Below, one piece after another: positions 1 through 8,907 of a DNA stretch of 64,000 nucleotides; positions within the stretch are counted from its first letter, which is position 1; each line of letters begins with the position of its first letter. Origin of the DNA: Parapedobacter pyrenivorans (GTDB lineage: Bacteria > Bacteroidota > Bacteroidia > Sphingobacteriales > Sphingobacteriaceae); the NCBI RefSeq assembly GCF_014636865.1, contig NZ_BMER01000001.1, positions 1,662,718 to 1,726,717 on the forward strand, given 5' to 3'. The position numbers and the translations under genes were made by a program. A model generated the notes under the pieces. The model saw nothing but the letters and a program-made list of their open reading frames with translations, had not been told where the DNA came from and did no database searches.

Positions 1-1
1 A

Positions 2-2782
2 GCCGTTGCGTCAGTTCAAGCGGAAAAGCTCGAAACCCAGGCACCACGGTCTGTCCAAGATTTACTGCGAGCAAATGCTGCAGGTATGATTATCGGGCAG
101 GGCAACACGGCAAAAGGAGATGCCTCATTGCTTATCCGGGGCAAAGGAACCCTCAAGGCTGGTAGTAGTCCGTTGCACGTTGTTGATGGTGTTATTTTCG
201 ACGGTGCGTTATCGGACATCAATCCAAACGACATCCAGTCCATCGATATTCTAAAAGATGCCAGTGCTTCGGCAGTTTACGGAGCCAAGGCAGCCAACGG
301 CGTGGTGTTGATCACCACCAAAAAAGGGCAGGTAGGAAAGCCCCGGATTTCGTTCAACGGAAACCTCGGCATGGTTGAAAATGCCAATATGCCGCGCGTT
401 ATGACGGCCGAGGAGTTCCTCGTTTATCGGTATGATTATGAAATGGGACGGCGCACGGATGAATATCATCAGCAGTATCCAGAAATGTTTGTGGATCCAC
501 GCCAACTATCGGGCGTCAATCAACTGGACTGGTACAATTATGATTTCAAGGAAGAAGATAAAGTGACATCGGTCACCGACGATCAGCTCCTTCGGATGTG
601 GCTTACCCGTCTGGAACTCAAAGCACCGGAAATCGATAACTATATGGCCAATCGCCTTACGGATTGGCAGGACCTCGTATTCCAGCAAGGTCTTCAACAA
701 GATTATTCGGTCAGCATCTCAAATAAGACAGACAATGTCAATTACTACTGGTCCGTAAACCAAGTTGACCGTGAAGGCATCATCGTTGGTAATCGGTTTA
801 AAAACCTGCGGTCCAGATTGAACCTGGAATCGACCATCACATCATTCCTCCGCGTAGGCGCTAACGCAAACTTTGCCACGCGCAACGAAGGGTTTTTGCA
901 GGCAAACTGGGGGCAGTCGGCGGTTATTTCACCTTACGGATCAAACAACATCGGCGATCCCGAAAGTGAAGAAATCCTCAAACGCTTACCAACAGGTGAC
1001 CCAACACCGCAAAACCCATTCTTTGACAATATGTACAGAGATCGCATCGATCGGTACAATACCTTAAATGCCTCTGTGTATGGAGTGATTTCGTTACCGT
1101 ATGGTATCGAATTCCAAACCAATTTCACCCCGTCGTATGTTTGGCGCGAGTACTACAACCACGAATCCTCAGAAAATTATGAGTGGGCCAACCGTGGCGG
1201 AAATTCGGAGCGTACATTCGAGAAAACATATAACTGGCAAATCGATAACGTGCTGAGGTGGAATAAACGGTTCGATGTCCACAACTTTGAAGTGACCTTA
1301 TTGCAGAATGCGGAAAAGGGGCAGTTTTGGAAAACCAAGGCGATGGCTTCCAACTATAGTCCGAGCGACATCTTAGGCTGGCATCGCCTGCAAGCTGGAG
1401 CGGTGCCTTTAAACGAAAGCGACGATACTTATCGTACAGGCGATGCACTGATGGCTCGGTTGTTTTACTCGTTGCATGATCGGTATATGCTGACCGCCTC
1501 CGTACGTCGCGACGGCTATTCGGCGTTTGGCGCCCAAAATCCACGGGCAACATTCCCGGCCTTAGCCTTTGCCTGGAATTTGTCCGAGGAGAAGTTCATG
1601 GAGAAAACCTCAAGCTGGTTGGATTATGGAAAGCTTCGCTTGTCGTGGGGACGTAACGGTAACCGTGATATCGGACAATACGAGGCCCTGTCGGACATGA
1701 CGTCCGGTCTGCATCCGTATATCGACTCAAAAGGTAATATTTACCTTTATTCTCAGCTTTATGTCAACCGCATGGCCAATTTAGGACTGCGGTGGGAAAA
1801 CAAGTCCTCATATAACCTGGGCATAGATTTCTCCTTGTTCAACAATAAGCTAGGGGGCGCAATAGATGTTTATACCTCCACCACCATGGATTTACTGGTA
1901 GATCGGGCACTCCCCGAAATTATCGGCTTCAATAGCGTGGCGGCGAACCTTGGCGAGTTGGAAAACAAAGGTTTTGAAGTGGCGTTGAACAGTCGGATTA
2001 TTGAGCGAGAAAAATTCAATTGGAATGCGTCGGCCATCTTTATGCTCAATCGACGGGAAATCAAACACCTCTATGGCGATATGGTGGACATCAAGGACGC
2101 TAATGGCAATGTCATCGGTCAACGCGAAGCTGACGACATCAAGAATCGCTGGTTCATCGGCCAGGATCCGGATCGGGTATGGTCTTATGAGCGGATTGGC
2201 GTTTGGCAGGTCGGAGAGGAAGATGCGGCTAAGCCTTATGGTTTGCAACCCGGCGACTTCAAGTATAAAGATCAAGACGAAGACGGCGTGATGACCGACG
2301 AAGACCGGGTTTTCCAAAAATGGACGACACCTCGGTTCAGATGGTCGTTACGGAACGACTTCCGTTATGGCAATTTTGACTTTTCCTTTTTTGTTTATTC
2401 CAATTGGGGGCATTACGACACCTTTAATCGGGCCGCAAACAATGCGAATTTTGCCGACCGCGCCACGGATTACGTACAACCCCGGTGGACGCCGGATAAC
2501 CCCATAAATGACTATGGCCGTATCGGTTCTAAAAACATCAGTAACAATTACGTCTCCCGGTCGTTTATCCGTCTTGACAACGTGTCGCTTTCTTATGCCG
2601 TGCCCAACACCTTCCTCCAGAGGTTTAATATCCAGAATTTACGAATATCGGCTACGGTACGTAACGTAGCGGTTTGGGCCCCCGATTGGACATTTGGCGA
2701 TCCAGAGTCATACGATGACCCTGATTTGGGGGGTATGCCTACTCCAAGGACCTACAACATGAGTATCAATTTTTCGCTTTAA
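2..2782 (+). CDS. SusC/RagA-family TonB-dependent receptor (5' partial)
   Basis: Outer-membrane receptor that, with its SusD partner, imports a glycan or peptide using TonB energy. The frame is open from base 2, so the N-terminus (signal peptide, carboxypeptidase-like domain) lies outside the window; 926 residues are visible. The visible start is the plug domain, with the family-typical stretch SSPLHVVDGVIF followed by ADILKDASASAVYG-like residues (here IDILKDASASAVYGAKAANG), then a long beta-barrel ending in TYNMSINFSL. The first in-frame ATG (86) is inside the plug and is not the start. SusD follows after 17 bases, so the two are one transcript. The substrate cannot be told: no glycoside hydrolase or peptidase lies beside the pair in the window. 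Confidence 0.95.
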   Translation, partial: AVASVQAEKLETQAPRSVQDLLRANAAGMIIGQGNTAKGDASLLIRGKGTLKAGSSPLHVVDGVIFDGALSDINPNDIQSIDILKDASASAVYGAKAANGVVLITTKKGQVGKPRISFNGNLGMVENANMPRVMTAEEFLVYRYDYEMGRRTDEYHQQYPEMFVDPRQLSGVNQLDWYNYDFKEEDKVTSVTDDQLLRMWLTRLELKAPEIDNYMANRLTDWQDLVFQQGLQQDYSVSISNKTDNVNYYWSVNQVDREGIIVGNRFKNLRSRLNLESTITSFLRVGANANFATRNEGFLQANWGQSAVISPYGSNNIGDPESEEILKRLPTGDPTPQNPFFDNMYRDRIDRYNTLNASVYGVISLPYGIEFQTNFTPSYVWREYYNHESSENYEWANRGGNSERTFEKTYNWQIDNVLRWNKRFDVHNFEVTLLQNAEKGQFWKTKAMASNYSPSDILGWHRLQAGAVPLNESDDTYRTGDALMARLFYSLHDRYMLTASVRRDGYSAFGAQNPRATFPALAFAWNLSEEKFMEKTSSWLDYGKLRLSWGRNGNRDIGQYEALSDMTSGLHPYIDSKGNIYLYSQLYVNRMANLGLRWENKSSYNLGIDFSLFNNKLGGAIDVYTSTTMDLLVDRALPEIIGFNSVAANLGELENKGFEVALNSRIIEREKFNWNASAIFMLNRREIKHLYGDMVDIKDANGNVIGQREADDIKNRWFIGQDPDRVWSYERIGVWQVGEEDAAKPYGLQPGDFKYKDQDEDGVMTDEDRVFQKWTTPRFRWSLRNDFRYGNFDFSFFVYSNWGHYDTFNRAANNANFADRATDYVQPRWTPDNPINDYGRIGSKNISNNYVSRSFIRLDNVSLSYAVPNTFLQRFNIQNLRISATVRNVAVWAPDWTFGDPESYDDPDLGGMPTPRTYNMSINFSL

Positions 2783-2799
2783 CTTGAAAATACAAGAAG

Positions 2800-4704
2800 A
2801 TGAACAGTAGAAAGATATATAAGAGAACACTCTTGGCGTTTGTGACCATGGCCTTTACCGCTGTCAGCTGTAATGAAGACTGGTTAACGCCCAAGCCCTT
2901 GTCATTTTACGAACCTGGAATCGCATTGTCCAACGCTGAGGGCATGTATTCCGCGCTTACAACATTGGAGCGGAATATGCGACACGAATATTTTGGTGAC
3001 AATGCACCAATCTTGACCGAGATTATTCAGTCAGAAGTCGCCGTTGAAGGCACTACAGACAAAGCAGGCCCGCAGATGGATATGGACGTTGCACTTCTGC
3101 CAGATGCGCAATTGAATCATACGGATTTCACAAAAGTAGGCTGGTATTGGTATGAGGGCTATAAAGGGATTAAATATGCCAATACAATAATCGCACGGAT
3201 CGATAATGCTGAATTTGGCAGTGAGGAAGAACGCAATGCGGTTTTAGGATCGGCCTATTTCCATCGTGCATACCGCTATTTCAAGCTAACGCATCAGTTC
3301 GGTGATATACCCTATTTGGATTGGGAAATTGAAACGCCTAAATATGATTTCTTTTCATATGACAGGTGGGGGATTTTGGAACGGATGAAGAAAGATCTTG
3401 AATTTGCTTATCAGTGGGTACCAGAGGTGGTGGATCGTGGTCGGACCTCTAAGGCCGCATGTGGTGTTTTACTCATGAAAGTTTCCATGGTGCTCGGCGA
3501 TTTTGACCGTGCAATTGCAGTAGGAAACGAGGTCGTTGCAAGGCATCCACTGATGAAGAACCGTTTTACGACTAACCAGGGTAAACCGAACACTAACCTC
3601 ATGTTTGATTTGCATAGCGTGGAGGCCAAGCTCGATATGTCCAATACCGAGGGGCTGATGTATGTGGTATCCTATCCCGAAGAAGAAGGCTCGGACCGCA
3701 TCCAAACCATGCGGAATGCTGTGCCATTTTGGAGTAGCGGAAATATCAGAACTCCCGATGGACAGGCGGGGACCAGTATCAACCCTGCTGCTGGAGAGAC
3801 CGATCCGGAGTTGGACCCGAACAAGACGTATGGCCGTGGTATAGGTCGGTTGCGTTCCACGTCTTATTTCACCAGTTACATCTGGCGGGCAGACAAGGAA
3901 GCCAACGATATGCGGGGCATTCACAATAAGGATAGCTGGCGCCGGATGGAAGATCTGCGGTATAATGCCCCGGGGTTGAAAGGTGGCCCCTGGTATGGCG
4001 CAAACTTGGTGAAGCCTGTTTCTATGAGCGTGGAAGACACCATTCGGACATGGTATCCTTGGCCGCATTTCAAAGTGTTTGTTCCCGATCCACTGCAAAG
4101 CCAATGGGCTGGTGGCGAAACGCCGTGGTACATCTATCGGTCGGCCGAAGTTTACCTGTTGATTGCGGAATGTTATTATTGGAAAGACCAACCGGCACTT
4201 GCCGCTGAAGCACTGAACGAGGTGCGGACCCGCGCCGGTGCCGAACCGCTCAACGCCGGAGACATCAATATCGGCGAAATACTCGATGAGCGTGCGCGGG
4301 AGTTGTACTATGAAGAGAACCGCCATATTGAGTTGGTCAGGATTTCGTACATTTACGCGAAAACCGGTAAACCCTGCGAAATATTCGGTGGCCGTACCTA
4401 CAACCTCGAAAATCTCAGTGGTCCGGGTGGTGCAGGTTCAAATGTTAAACAGGAGGGTATTAACTTTTGGTACGACCGGGTAGTAGCAAGAAGCAACTTC
4501 TACAACAAAGGGGTAGTACACAAATGGGCGGAATACAAGGTAAGTGTACATCATATTTTATGGCCGGTACCTGCAAATGCAATCAATACGAATATCAAAG
4601 GTGTTATCAATCAAAACATTGGGTATCCGGGCGCTGAACGTAATGTAGAGCCGCTCCCCGTACCCGAAGAAGGAACAGTTCTGGGGCCACAAGGAGGAGC
4701 TTAA
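2800..4704 (+). CDS. SusD/RagB-family nutrient-binding outer-membrane lipoprotein
   Basis: Surface lipoprotein that caps the SusC barrel and binds the substrate. 634 residues, rather long for a SusD protein. A lipoprotein signal ends at Cys24 (TAVSC). The N-terminal half has the helical SusD/TPR character (GSAYFHRAYRYFKLTHQFGDIPY is cut here to its core FHRAYRYF), and the C-terminal RagB part carries the usual ALNEVRTRAG and DERARELYYEENRH elements near residues 470-510. It starts 17 bases after the SusC stop and is followed by a hairpin terminator at 4733. Family is certain; ligand is unknown. Confidence 0.95.
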   Translation: MNSRKIYKRTLLAFVTMAFTAVSCNEDWLTPKPLSFYEPGIALSNAEGMYSALTTLERNMRHEYFGDNAPILTEIIQSEVAVEGTTDKAGPQMDMDVALLPDAQLNHTDFTKVGWYWYEGYKGIKYANTIIARIDNAEFGSEEERNAVLGSAYFHRAYRYFKLTHQFGDIPYLDWEIETPKYDFFSYDRWGILERMKKDLEFAYQWVPEVVDRGRTSKAACGVLLMKVSMVLGDFDRAIAVGNEVVARHPLMKNRFTTNQGKPNTNLMFDLHSVEAKLDMSNTEGLMYVVSYPEEEGSDRIQTMRNAVPFWSSGNIRTPDGQAGTSINPAAGETDPELDPNKTYGRGIGRLRSTSYFTSYIWRADKEANDMRGIHNKDSWRRMEDLRYNAPGLKGGPWYGANLVKPVSMSVEDTIRTWYPWPHFKVFVPDPLQSQWAGGETPWYIYRSAEVYLLIAECYYWKDQPALAAEALNEVRTRAGAEPLNAGDINIGEILDERARELYYEENRHIELVRISYIYAKTGKPCEIFGGRTYNLENLSGPGGAGSNVKQEGINFWYDRVVARSNFYNKGVVHKWAEYKVSVHHILWPVPANAINTNIKGVINQNIGYPGAERNVEPLPVPEEGTVLGPQGGA

Positions 4705-4732
4705 TCGATAAGTTTTTAATTATTGATTTGCA

Positions 4733-4762
4733 AGGTGTCCGATTCGTCGGGCACCTATTTTT
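4733..4762 (+). terminator. Rho-independent terminator after susCD
   Basis: A 10-bp stem (4733-4742 with 4747-4756, one G-T pair) closes a TTCG loop and is followed by ATTTTTGATTT. It sits 28 bases after the SusD stop and also faces the end of the toxin remnant on the other strand. Confidence 0.7.
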
Positions 4763-4770
4763 GATTTATA

Positions 4771-5096
4771 TTATTCTATTTGACCTAAGAGTTCGTTAAG
4801 CGCTTTATCGCTTACACTATCTTTTTCAGATTTATCATATATGGTAAGCAGGTATACTTTTGAGTCAATTATTTTGACACAGGAAATTAGCCTTGCGCCA
4901 CCAGACTTTCCTTTACCTTTTGAGGCAAAGGCCAGCCTTATCTTATAGCAATCGTTTCCAAGTGGCGTCCCCTGATTAGGTCTGCGTATAGTGTACTGAC
5001 TAGCTCTGCATATTCGGTTTTTAAAGAGCTGTAATTTTTCGCTAGTTTTTTAATATCCCGGGCGAAACGGGGAGTTGCTATAACCTCATAACTCAT
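4771..5096 (-). pseudogene. RelE/ParE-like toxin broken by a one-base deletion
   Basis: Read from ATG at 5096, the first 39 codons (MSYEVIATPRFARDIKKLAK and on to LYAD) match the start of a RelE-superfamily mRNA-interferase-like toxin. At 4979-4980 the frame is lost; read on, it gives 13 more codons and stops at 4938-4940 (52 residues in all). Adding one C at the CC run restores PNQGTPLGNDCYKIRL and then IYDKSEKDS to a stop at 4771, a normal 108-residue toxin. The start overlaps the last 11 bases of the antitoxin gene, the usual coupling for these pairs. A sequencing error in a short homopolymer is the main alternative to a true inactivating mutation. Confidence 0.8.
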
Positions 5097-5292
5097 CGAT
5101 CAGGTCTTTTGCCGGAATATCCTCCATCAACCCTTTTCGTATCATAGTTACTTGTTCAGCCCCCTCTTTTACCCCTTCAATGACATCTGCTTGATGCGGG
5201 CTTAGTAGATGCGTCTTGACATACTTGAAATTTTGAAGCATCTCAAGCACAAAAGCCACTTTATCTTCTTTTATATCCAACAATACTTTCAT
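5086..5292 (-). CDS. Type II antitoxin, partner of the RelE-like toxin
   Basis: 68-residue acidic protein (MKVLLDIKEDKVAFVLEMLQ, ending DIPAKDLIDEL). Small proteins beginning MKVLLDIK are commonly found just ahead of RelE-family toxins in Bacteroidota, and this one overlaps the toxin start by 11 bases (shared ATGAGTTATGA). It would bind and neutralise the toxin and probably repress the operon. The reading frame is intact although the toxin is not. The assignment rests on its size, position and remembered family pattern; no DNA-binding motif was identified. Confidence 0.7.
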   Translation of the reverse strand: MKVLLDIKEDKVAFVLEMLQNFKYVKTHLLSPHQADVIEGVKEGAEQVTMIRKGLMEDIPAKDLIDEL

Positions 5293-5438
5293 GGCTAACC
5301 TGAATTATCAACGTCATTTACTTTTTATTAATAACTAAAAATGTACAACAAAATCTGTTTGACATCAAAGCGGTATGGAATACACTTAACGACTTTTACA
5401 ACGAAAATCCACTAAGCTTTGTTAGTCTTACGGGTATA

Positions 5439-5726
5439 TCAGCTATGTGGTACTATACCGATATAGCTGCTCGGCGAAATATCGCTTCCGTTGTACCGGT
5501 TAAACGAGGCGTAGACGTGTACGGGCTTACCGAGATGATGCGGCCGGACCGGAATAATATCCTGGCCCTTATCCCGTGTAGCCCCATTGAAAAGATATTC
5601 GGTTGTTTCGTATTCTGGAAAAAATAACAGCACCCATAGGTTGTCTCTGCCACTAGCGTTTCCTTCACCAGAGTCTATCATCTTTAAGTTCACCCTAAAG
5701 TAACCAAAAGCTATCACCAATTCCAA
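5439..5726 (-). pseudogene. C-terminal remnant resembling DUF6266
   Basis: 95 codons on the minus strand that read like the end of a DUF6266 protein, a family frequent in Sphingobacteriaceae: a WVLLFFPEYETTEYLF stretch, then PVHVYASFNRYNGSDISPSS and YIGIV at the end. Full-length members are about twice as long. The frame opens at a TAA just upstream of TTG 5726 and no N-terminal half is recognisable in 5727-5890. I therefore read it as a remnant, not a working gene. The match is from memory of the family and needs a profile search. Confidence 0.4.
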
Positions 5727-5896
5727 TAGTTAGTGGAAATTAATGGATAGGTAACAGGCAAATAGTAGGGATTTGTCCCTATAAAGTCCCTAGAATCTTC
5801 TTAGTACTTCCCTATAGTTTTTCGGCTTACACTGGAAATGGTAATAGGCAATCTGCCAATTAGGGATAACGGAGAATACTTCGGAAAATAGACGAT
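5727..5896. other. Short intergenic gap, nothing recognised
   Basis: AT-rich spacer between the DUF6266-like remnant and the end of the cytochrome/LRR gene. It holds several short repeats of the type AGGGA / TCCCT (GGGATTTGTCCCT, CCCTATAAAGTCCCT) but no frame, hairpin terminator or promoter that I can support. Confidence 0.3.
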
Positions 5897-7333
5897 TTAT
5901 TGATATACCACTGTATCCGTAGGCAGCGCTGGCAATTGATAGCTGCCGGTATCGATTTGCAGCACAGGCCGCGATTGGGCCAGCGAGCTCACGCCTGCGG
6001 CGGTGACTGCCGTTTGATAAAGGTAAACCGCTTGCAACGCAGGTAGTTGTGTCAATGCGTGCAAGCCCTCATCCGTTACTTTGGTGTTGACCAGATTAAT
6101 ATACCTAAGCTGCTTACATGCAACGATGTGTGCGAGGCCAGCATTTCCTATCGCCGTGTTTTTTAAATGTAACTGCTGCAGACTAGCCAATTTTCCAATA
6201 GGTTCCAGCGCGTCGTCCGTGATTTTCGTGTCGCCCAGTTCAAGTTGGACCACATGTTCACCTAGTGCAGCCAATAGCTGGGCGTCTTCAGCGTTGAACT
6301 CGGGGTAGTTGATCGCGTTGATGGCCAATTGATGCTTGTTTGCTGCCAGCGTGACTACCTTTACACCTTTAGCGCGCAATTTCTCAACGGCATCGGCATT
6401 CGGCGGTGGCAGATCGGCCAATGCGGCGTTCGAGTCGAGCATATCGGACCCATCCGCACCTCCTTCCAGTGCAAGTAGCACCGGTTTGATTTCTTCGGGT
6501 TGGTCCAGCGTTTTTACTTGCTTGTCTTCCGGCGCACCTACGCTGATCCACCAAGCGATAAGCTTGATTTGATCCTCACTTATGGGGGTACGGTTTCTAG
6601 GAGGCATGCGGTCTTCTTGCCCTTCTGGCAACATGAGTCGCCGATACAACTCACTCGCTGCCGTGTCACCGGATGTGATTACCGCTCCATTCTCGCCACC
6701 CTTCATAAGCATTTCCATCGTGTGCAGTGCTAACTCACCCTCTTGTTTCTTAGGGCCATGGCAGCTTTGGCAGCGCTGCCTGAAAATGGGCTGAACGATG
6801 TCGGCGTATACGGCCGCTTCCTGCACATCTTTGATGACCATCCGCTCGGGTTGCCATTCCAATAGCTGGCGGGTCCGTTCGGGCAGCGCTTCCACTAAAT
6901 AATCCTCACCATGGGTAAGTGTGCCTCCAAAATGCCCTGCGAGGCAAAGTAATGCGACCATCAAGGTAAGAAATGCAAACCGGATTTTGCGAAGGGGACT
7001 GAGCAGGTCTTTTTCGATAGTGGGCTTTCTGTACAGCAGCCAGCATAGGATGCTCACCAATGCAACACTGATACCCAGCCATTGGTGGAGTGATAGTGTT
7101 TGTGCATCATATCCGCCATCAAGCGATAGCAGGTATCCTGAGATACCGGATAACACGGCGGCCGCAGCCCCAAACAGCAAGGTAACTGCAACAGCGGGAA
7201 CCAACGCTGCGTAAGACTTCCGCTGGCCGAGTAGTGCGAACAAAAAAGACAGCACTAACATCCCGATGGGCAGATGCACCAACAAGGGGTGCCACCTACC
7301 AAAGAATAGGAGCATATCGCCGTTGCTTTCCAT
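5897..7333 (-). CDS. Membrane c-type cytochrome with leucine-rich repeats (planctomycete type)
   Basis: 478 residues. The N-terminal 135 residues hold about four membrane helices and resemble the DUF2231 type (GRWHPLLVHLPIGM at 12-25). A PSCyt1-like cytochrome domain follows at about 175-270, with haem motif CQSCH at 188-192 and a later RMPPRNRTP segment that can supply the axial Met. The C-terminal part (about 350-460) is a run of short leucine-rich repeats (LQQLHLKNT, LRYINLVNT, LQAVYLYQT). It probably sits in the inner membrane with the haem and repeats in the periplasm. Last gene of a three-gene operon with the DUF1501 and DUF1553 genes; the gap to DUF1501 is 71 bases. Electron partner and substrate are not known. 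Confidence 0.85.
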   Translation of the reverse strand: MESNGDMLLFFGRWHPLLVHLPIGMLVLSFLFALLGQRKSYAALVPAVAVTLLFGAAAAVLSGISGYLLSLDGGYDAQTLSLHQWLGISVALVSILCWLLYRKPTIEKDLLSPLRKIRFAFLTLMVALLCLAGHFGGTLTHGEDYLVEALPERTRQLLEWQPERMVIKDVQEAAVYADIVQPIFRQRCQSCHGPKKQEGELALHTMEMLMKGGENGAVITSGDTAASELYRRLMLPEGQEDRMPPRNRTPISEDQIKLIAWWISVGAPEDKQVKTLDQPEEIKPVLLALEGGADGSDMLDSNAALADLPPPNADAVEKLRAKGVKVVTLAANKHQLAINAINYPEFNAEDAQLLAALGEHVVQLELGDTKITDDALEPIGKLASLQQLHLKNTAIGNAGLAHIVACKQLRYINLVNTKVTDEGLHALTQLPALQAVYLYQTAVTAAGVSSLAQSRPVLQIDTGSYQLPALPTDTVVYQ

Positions 7334-7404
7334 TAATTGCAGTAGCGGGTTTTTGGCCGAAGGATAGTAGCCGAAGTATTGTTCTTCATTGCTGGTATCA
7401 GAAA

Positions 7405-8895
7405 TTAAACGAGTGCTTGGATAAGATGACCCTCCACATCGGTGAGGCGGAACGGACGCCCCTGAAAATCGTAGGTCAGTTTTTCATGGTCAAAGCCCAG
7501 TAGGTGGAGCATGGTGGCGTGTACATCGTGTACGGCGGTACTGCCACTCACGGCTGAAAAACCGATTTCATCGGTCTCACCCCACGTCACTCCTTTTTTT
7601 ACCCCGCCACCGGCCATCCAGATGGTATAGGCATCGGGGTGGTGATCGCGCCCGGCAAAGGGCATGTCCTTATTGTCGCGGTTTTCCTGCATGGGCGTAC
7701 GGCCGAACTCACCACCCCATACCACCAAGGTGTCGTCGAGGAGACCCCGTTGTTTGAGGTCGAGCAGGAGGGCGGTCATCGGGCGGTCTATCTCCCGGCA
7801 TTTGTTGCGGAAGCCCAGGTCGAGTGCCGTACCCACGTCCGTTCCGTGGCTGTCCCATCCCCAGTCAAACAGTTGTACGAAGCGCACACCCTGTTCCACC
7901 AGCTTGCGTGCAAGCAGGCAATTGTTGGCAAAGGATTCCTTGCCGGGCTGGGTGCCGTAAAGCTCATGAATGTATTCGGGCTCGTTGTTGATATCCATCA
8001 CTTCCGGTACAGTAACCTGCATTTTATAGGCCATTTCATATTGCGCAACGCGAGCCAGGATTTCAGGATCTCTATACGACTGGTATTCCTCCATATTCAC
8101 CGCATTGATGGCGTCTATGGCTTTTCGCTTGACATCGCGACTTATTCCGTCGGGGTCACTGATGTACAGCACGGGGTCGCCATGCGAGCGACATTGCACG
8201 CCTTGGTATACCGACGGAAGGAAGCCGCTGCCCCATACGCTTTTTCCTGCATCAGGGGTTTTCCCGCCCGAGGTGAGTACAACAAACCCCGGTAGGTTGC
8301 TGTTTTCGGTGCCTAACCCATAGGTAACCCAAGAGCCGATACTGGGCCTACCCAAACGGGCGTTCCCCGTATGCATGAAGAGCTGCGCCGGCCCGTGGTT
8401 GAACTGGTCGGTATGCACCGCTTTGAGGAAGCTCACTTCATCTACCACCTTCGAAAAATGGGGGAGCAGTTCGGATACCCACGCCCCGCTTTCGCCGTAT
8501 TGGCTGAACGTGGCCTGCGGCCCCAGCATTTTGGGGGTACCACGGATGAAGGCGAATTTCTTGCCTTCAAGTAACGATTGCGGGCATAGCTGGTTGTGGA
8601 GTTTATGCAACTCGGGCTTATAGTCAAAAAGCTCAAGCTGGGAGGGTGCCCCTGCCATGTGCAGGTAAATCACGCTTTTGGCACGCGCGGCAAAATGTGG
8701 GGGTTTGGGAGCCAAGGGGTTCATGGTATCGGACAGCAACCCGCTTTCCAGTCCGCTTTTCGTGGTGCCCATGCAGCCCCCGAGTAGGGATCCCAACGCG
8801 ATGCTGCCTACGCCGGCCACACATTCTAGGAGGAAATGTCGGCGGGTAACCGCCCGGAGTGTCGCTTCTTGTGCTTCCTTCAATAACTTTTCCAT
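7405..8895 (-). CDS. DUF1501 family protein, Tat-exported
   Basis: 496 residues. DUF1501 proteins belong to the alkaline phosphatase/sulfatase-like fold and are abundant in Planctomycetes and Verrucomicrobia; their reaction is unknown. A twin-arginine type leader is visible (TRRHFLLEC at 17-25, then a hydrophobic stretch), with a Cys at 41 that could be a lipobox. Typical family stretches are VIYLHMAGAPSQLELFDYKP, HTDQFNHGPAQLFMHTG and VVWGGEFGRTP, followed by GRDHHPDAYTIWMAGGGVKK. It lies 12 bases after the DUF1553 gene and is clearly co-transcribed. Pairing of DUF1501 with DUF1549/DUF1553 cytochrome proteins is the standard arrangement. Confidence 0.92.
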   Translation of the reverse strand: MEKLLKEAQEATLRAVTRRHFLLECVAGVGSIALGSLLGGCMGTTKSGLESGLLSDTMNPLAPKPPHFAARAKSVIYLHMAGAPSQLELFDYKPELHKLHNQLCPQSLLEGKKFAFIRGTPKMLGPQATFSQYGESGAWVSELLPHFSKVVDEVSFLKAVHTDQFNHGPAQLFMHTGNARLGRPSIGSWVTYGLGTENSNLPGFVVLTSGGKTPDAGKSVWGSGFLPSVYQGVQCRSHGDPVLYISDPDGISRDVKRKAIDAINAVNMEEYQSYRDPEILARVAQYEMAYKMQVTVPEVMDINNEPEYIHELYGTQPGKESFANNCLLARKLVEQGVRFVQLFDWGWDSHGTDVGTALDLGFRNKCREIDRPMTALLLDLKQRGLLDDTLVVWGGEFGRTPMQENRDNKDMPFAGRDHHPDAYTIWMAGGGVKKGVTWGETDEIGFSAVSGSTAVHDVHATMLHLLGFDHEKLTYDFQGRPFRLTDVEGHLIQALV

Positions 8896-8907
8896 CGTTG
8901 CAGCGTA

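Noticed and set aside
3469..4326. A 285-codon frame on the minus strand inside the SusD gene
   Set aside because: It lies opposite a certain SusD gene; its translation has no family pattern.
5445..5627. A 60-codon plus-strand frame beginning MWYYTDIAARRN
   Set aside because: It overlaps the DUF6266-like remnant on the other strand, and that reading looks more protein-like. No homology recognised.
7639..8295. A 218-codon frame on the plus strand opposite the DUF1501 gene
   Set aside because: Shadow of the strongly supported DUF1501 frame; translation has no recognisable motifs.
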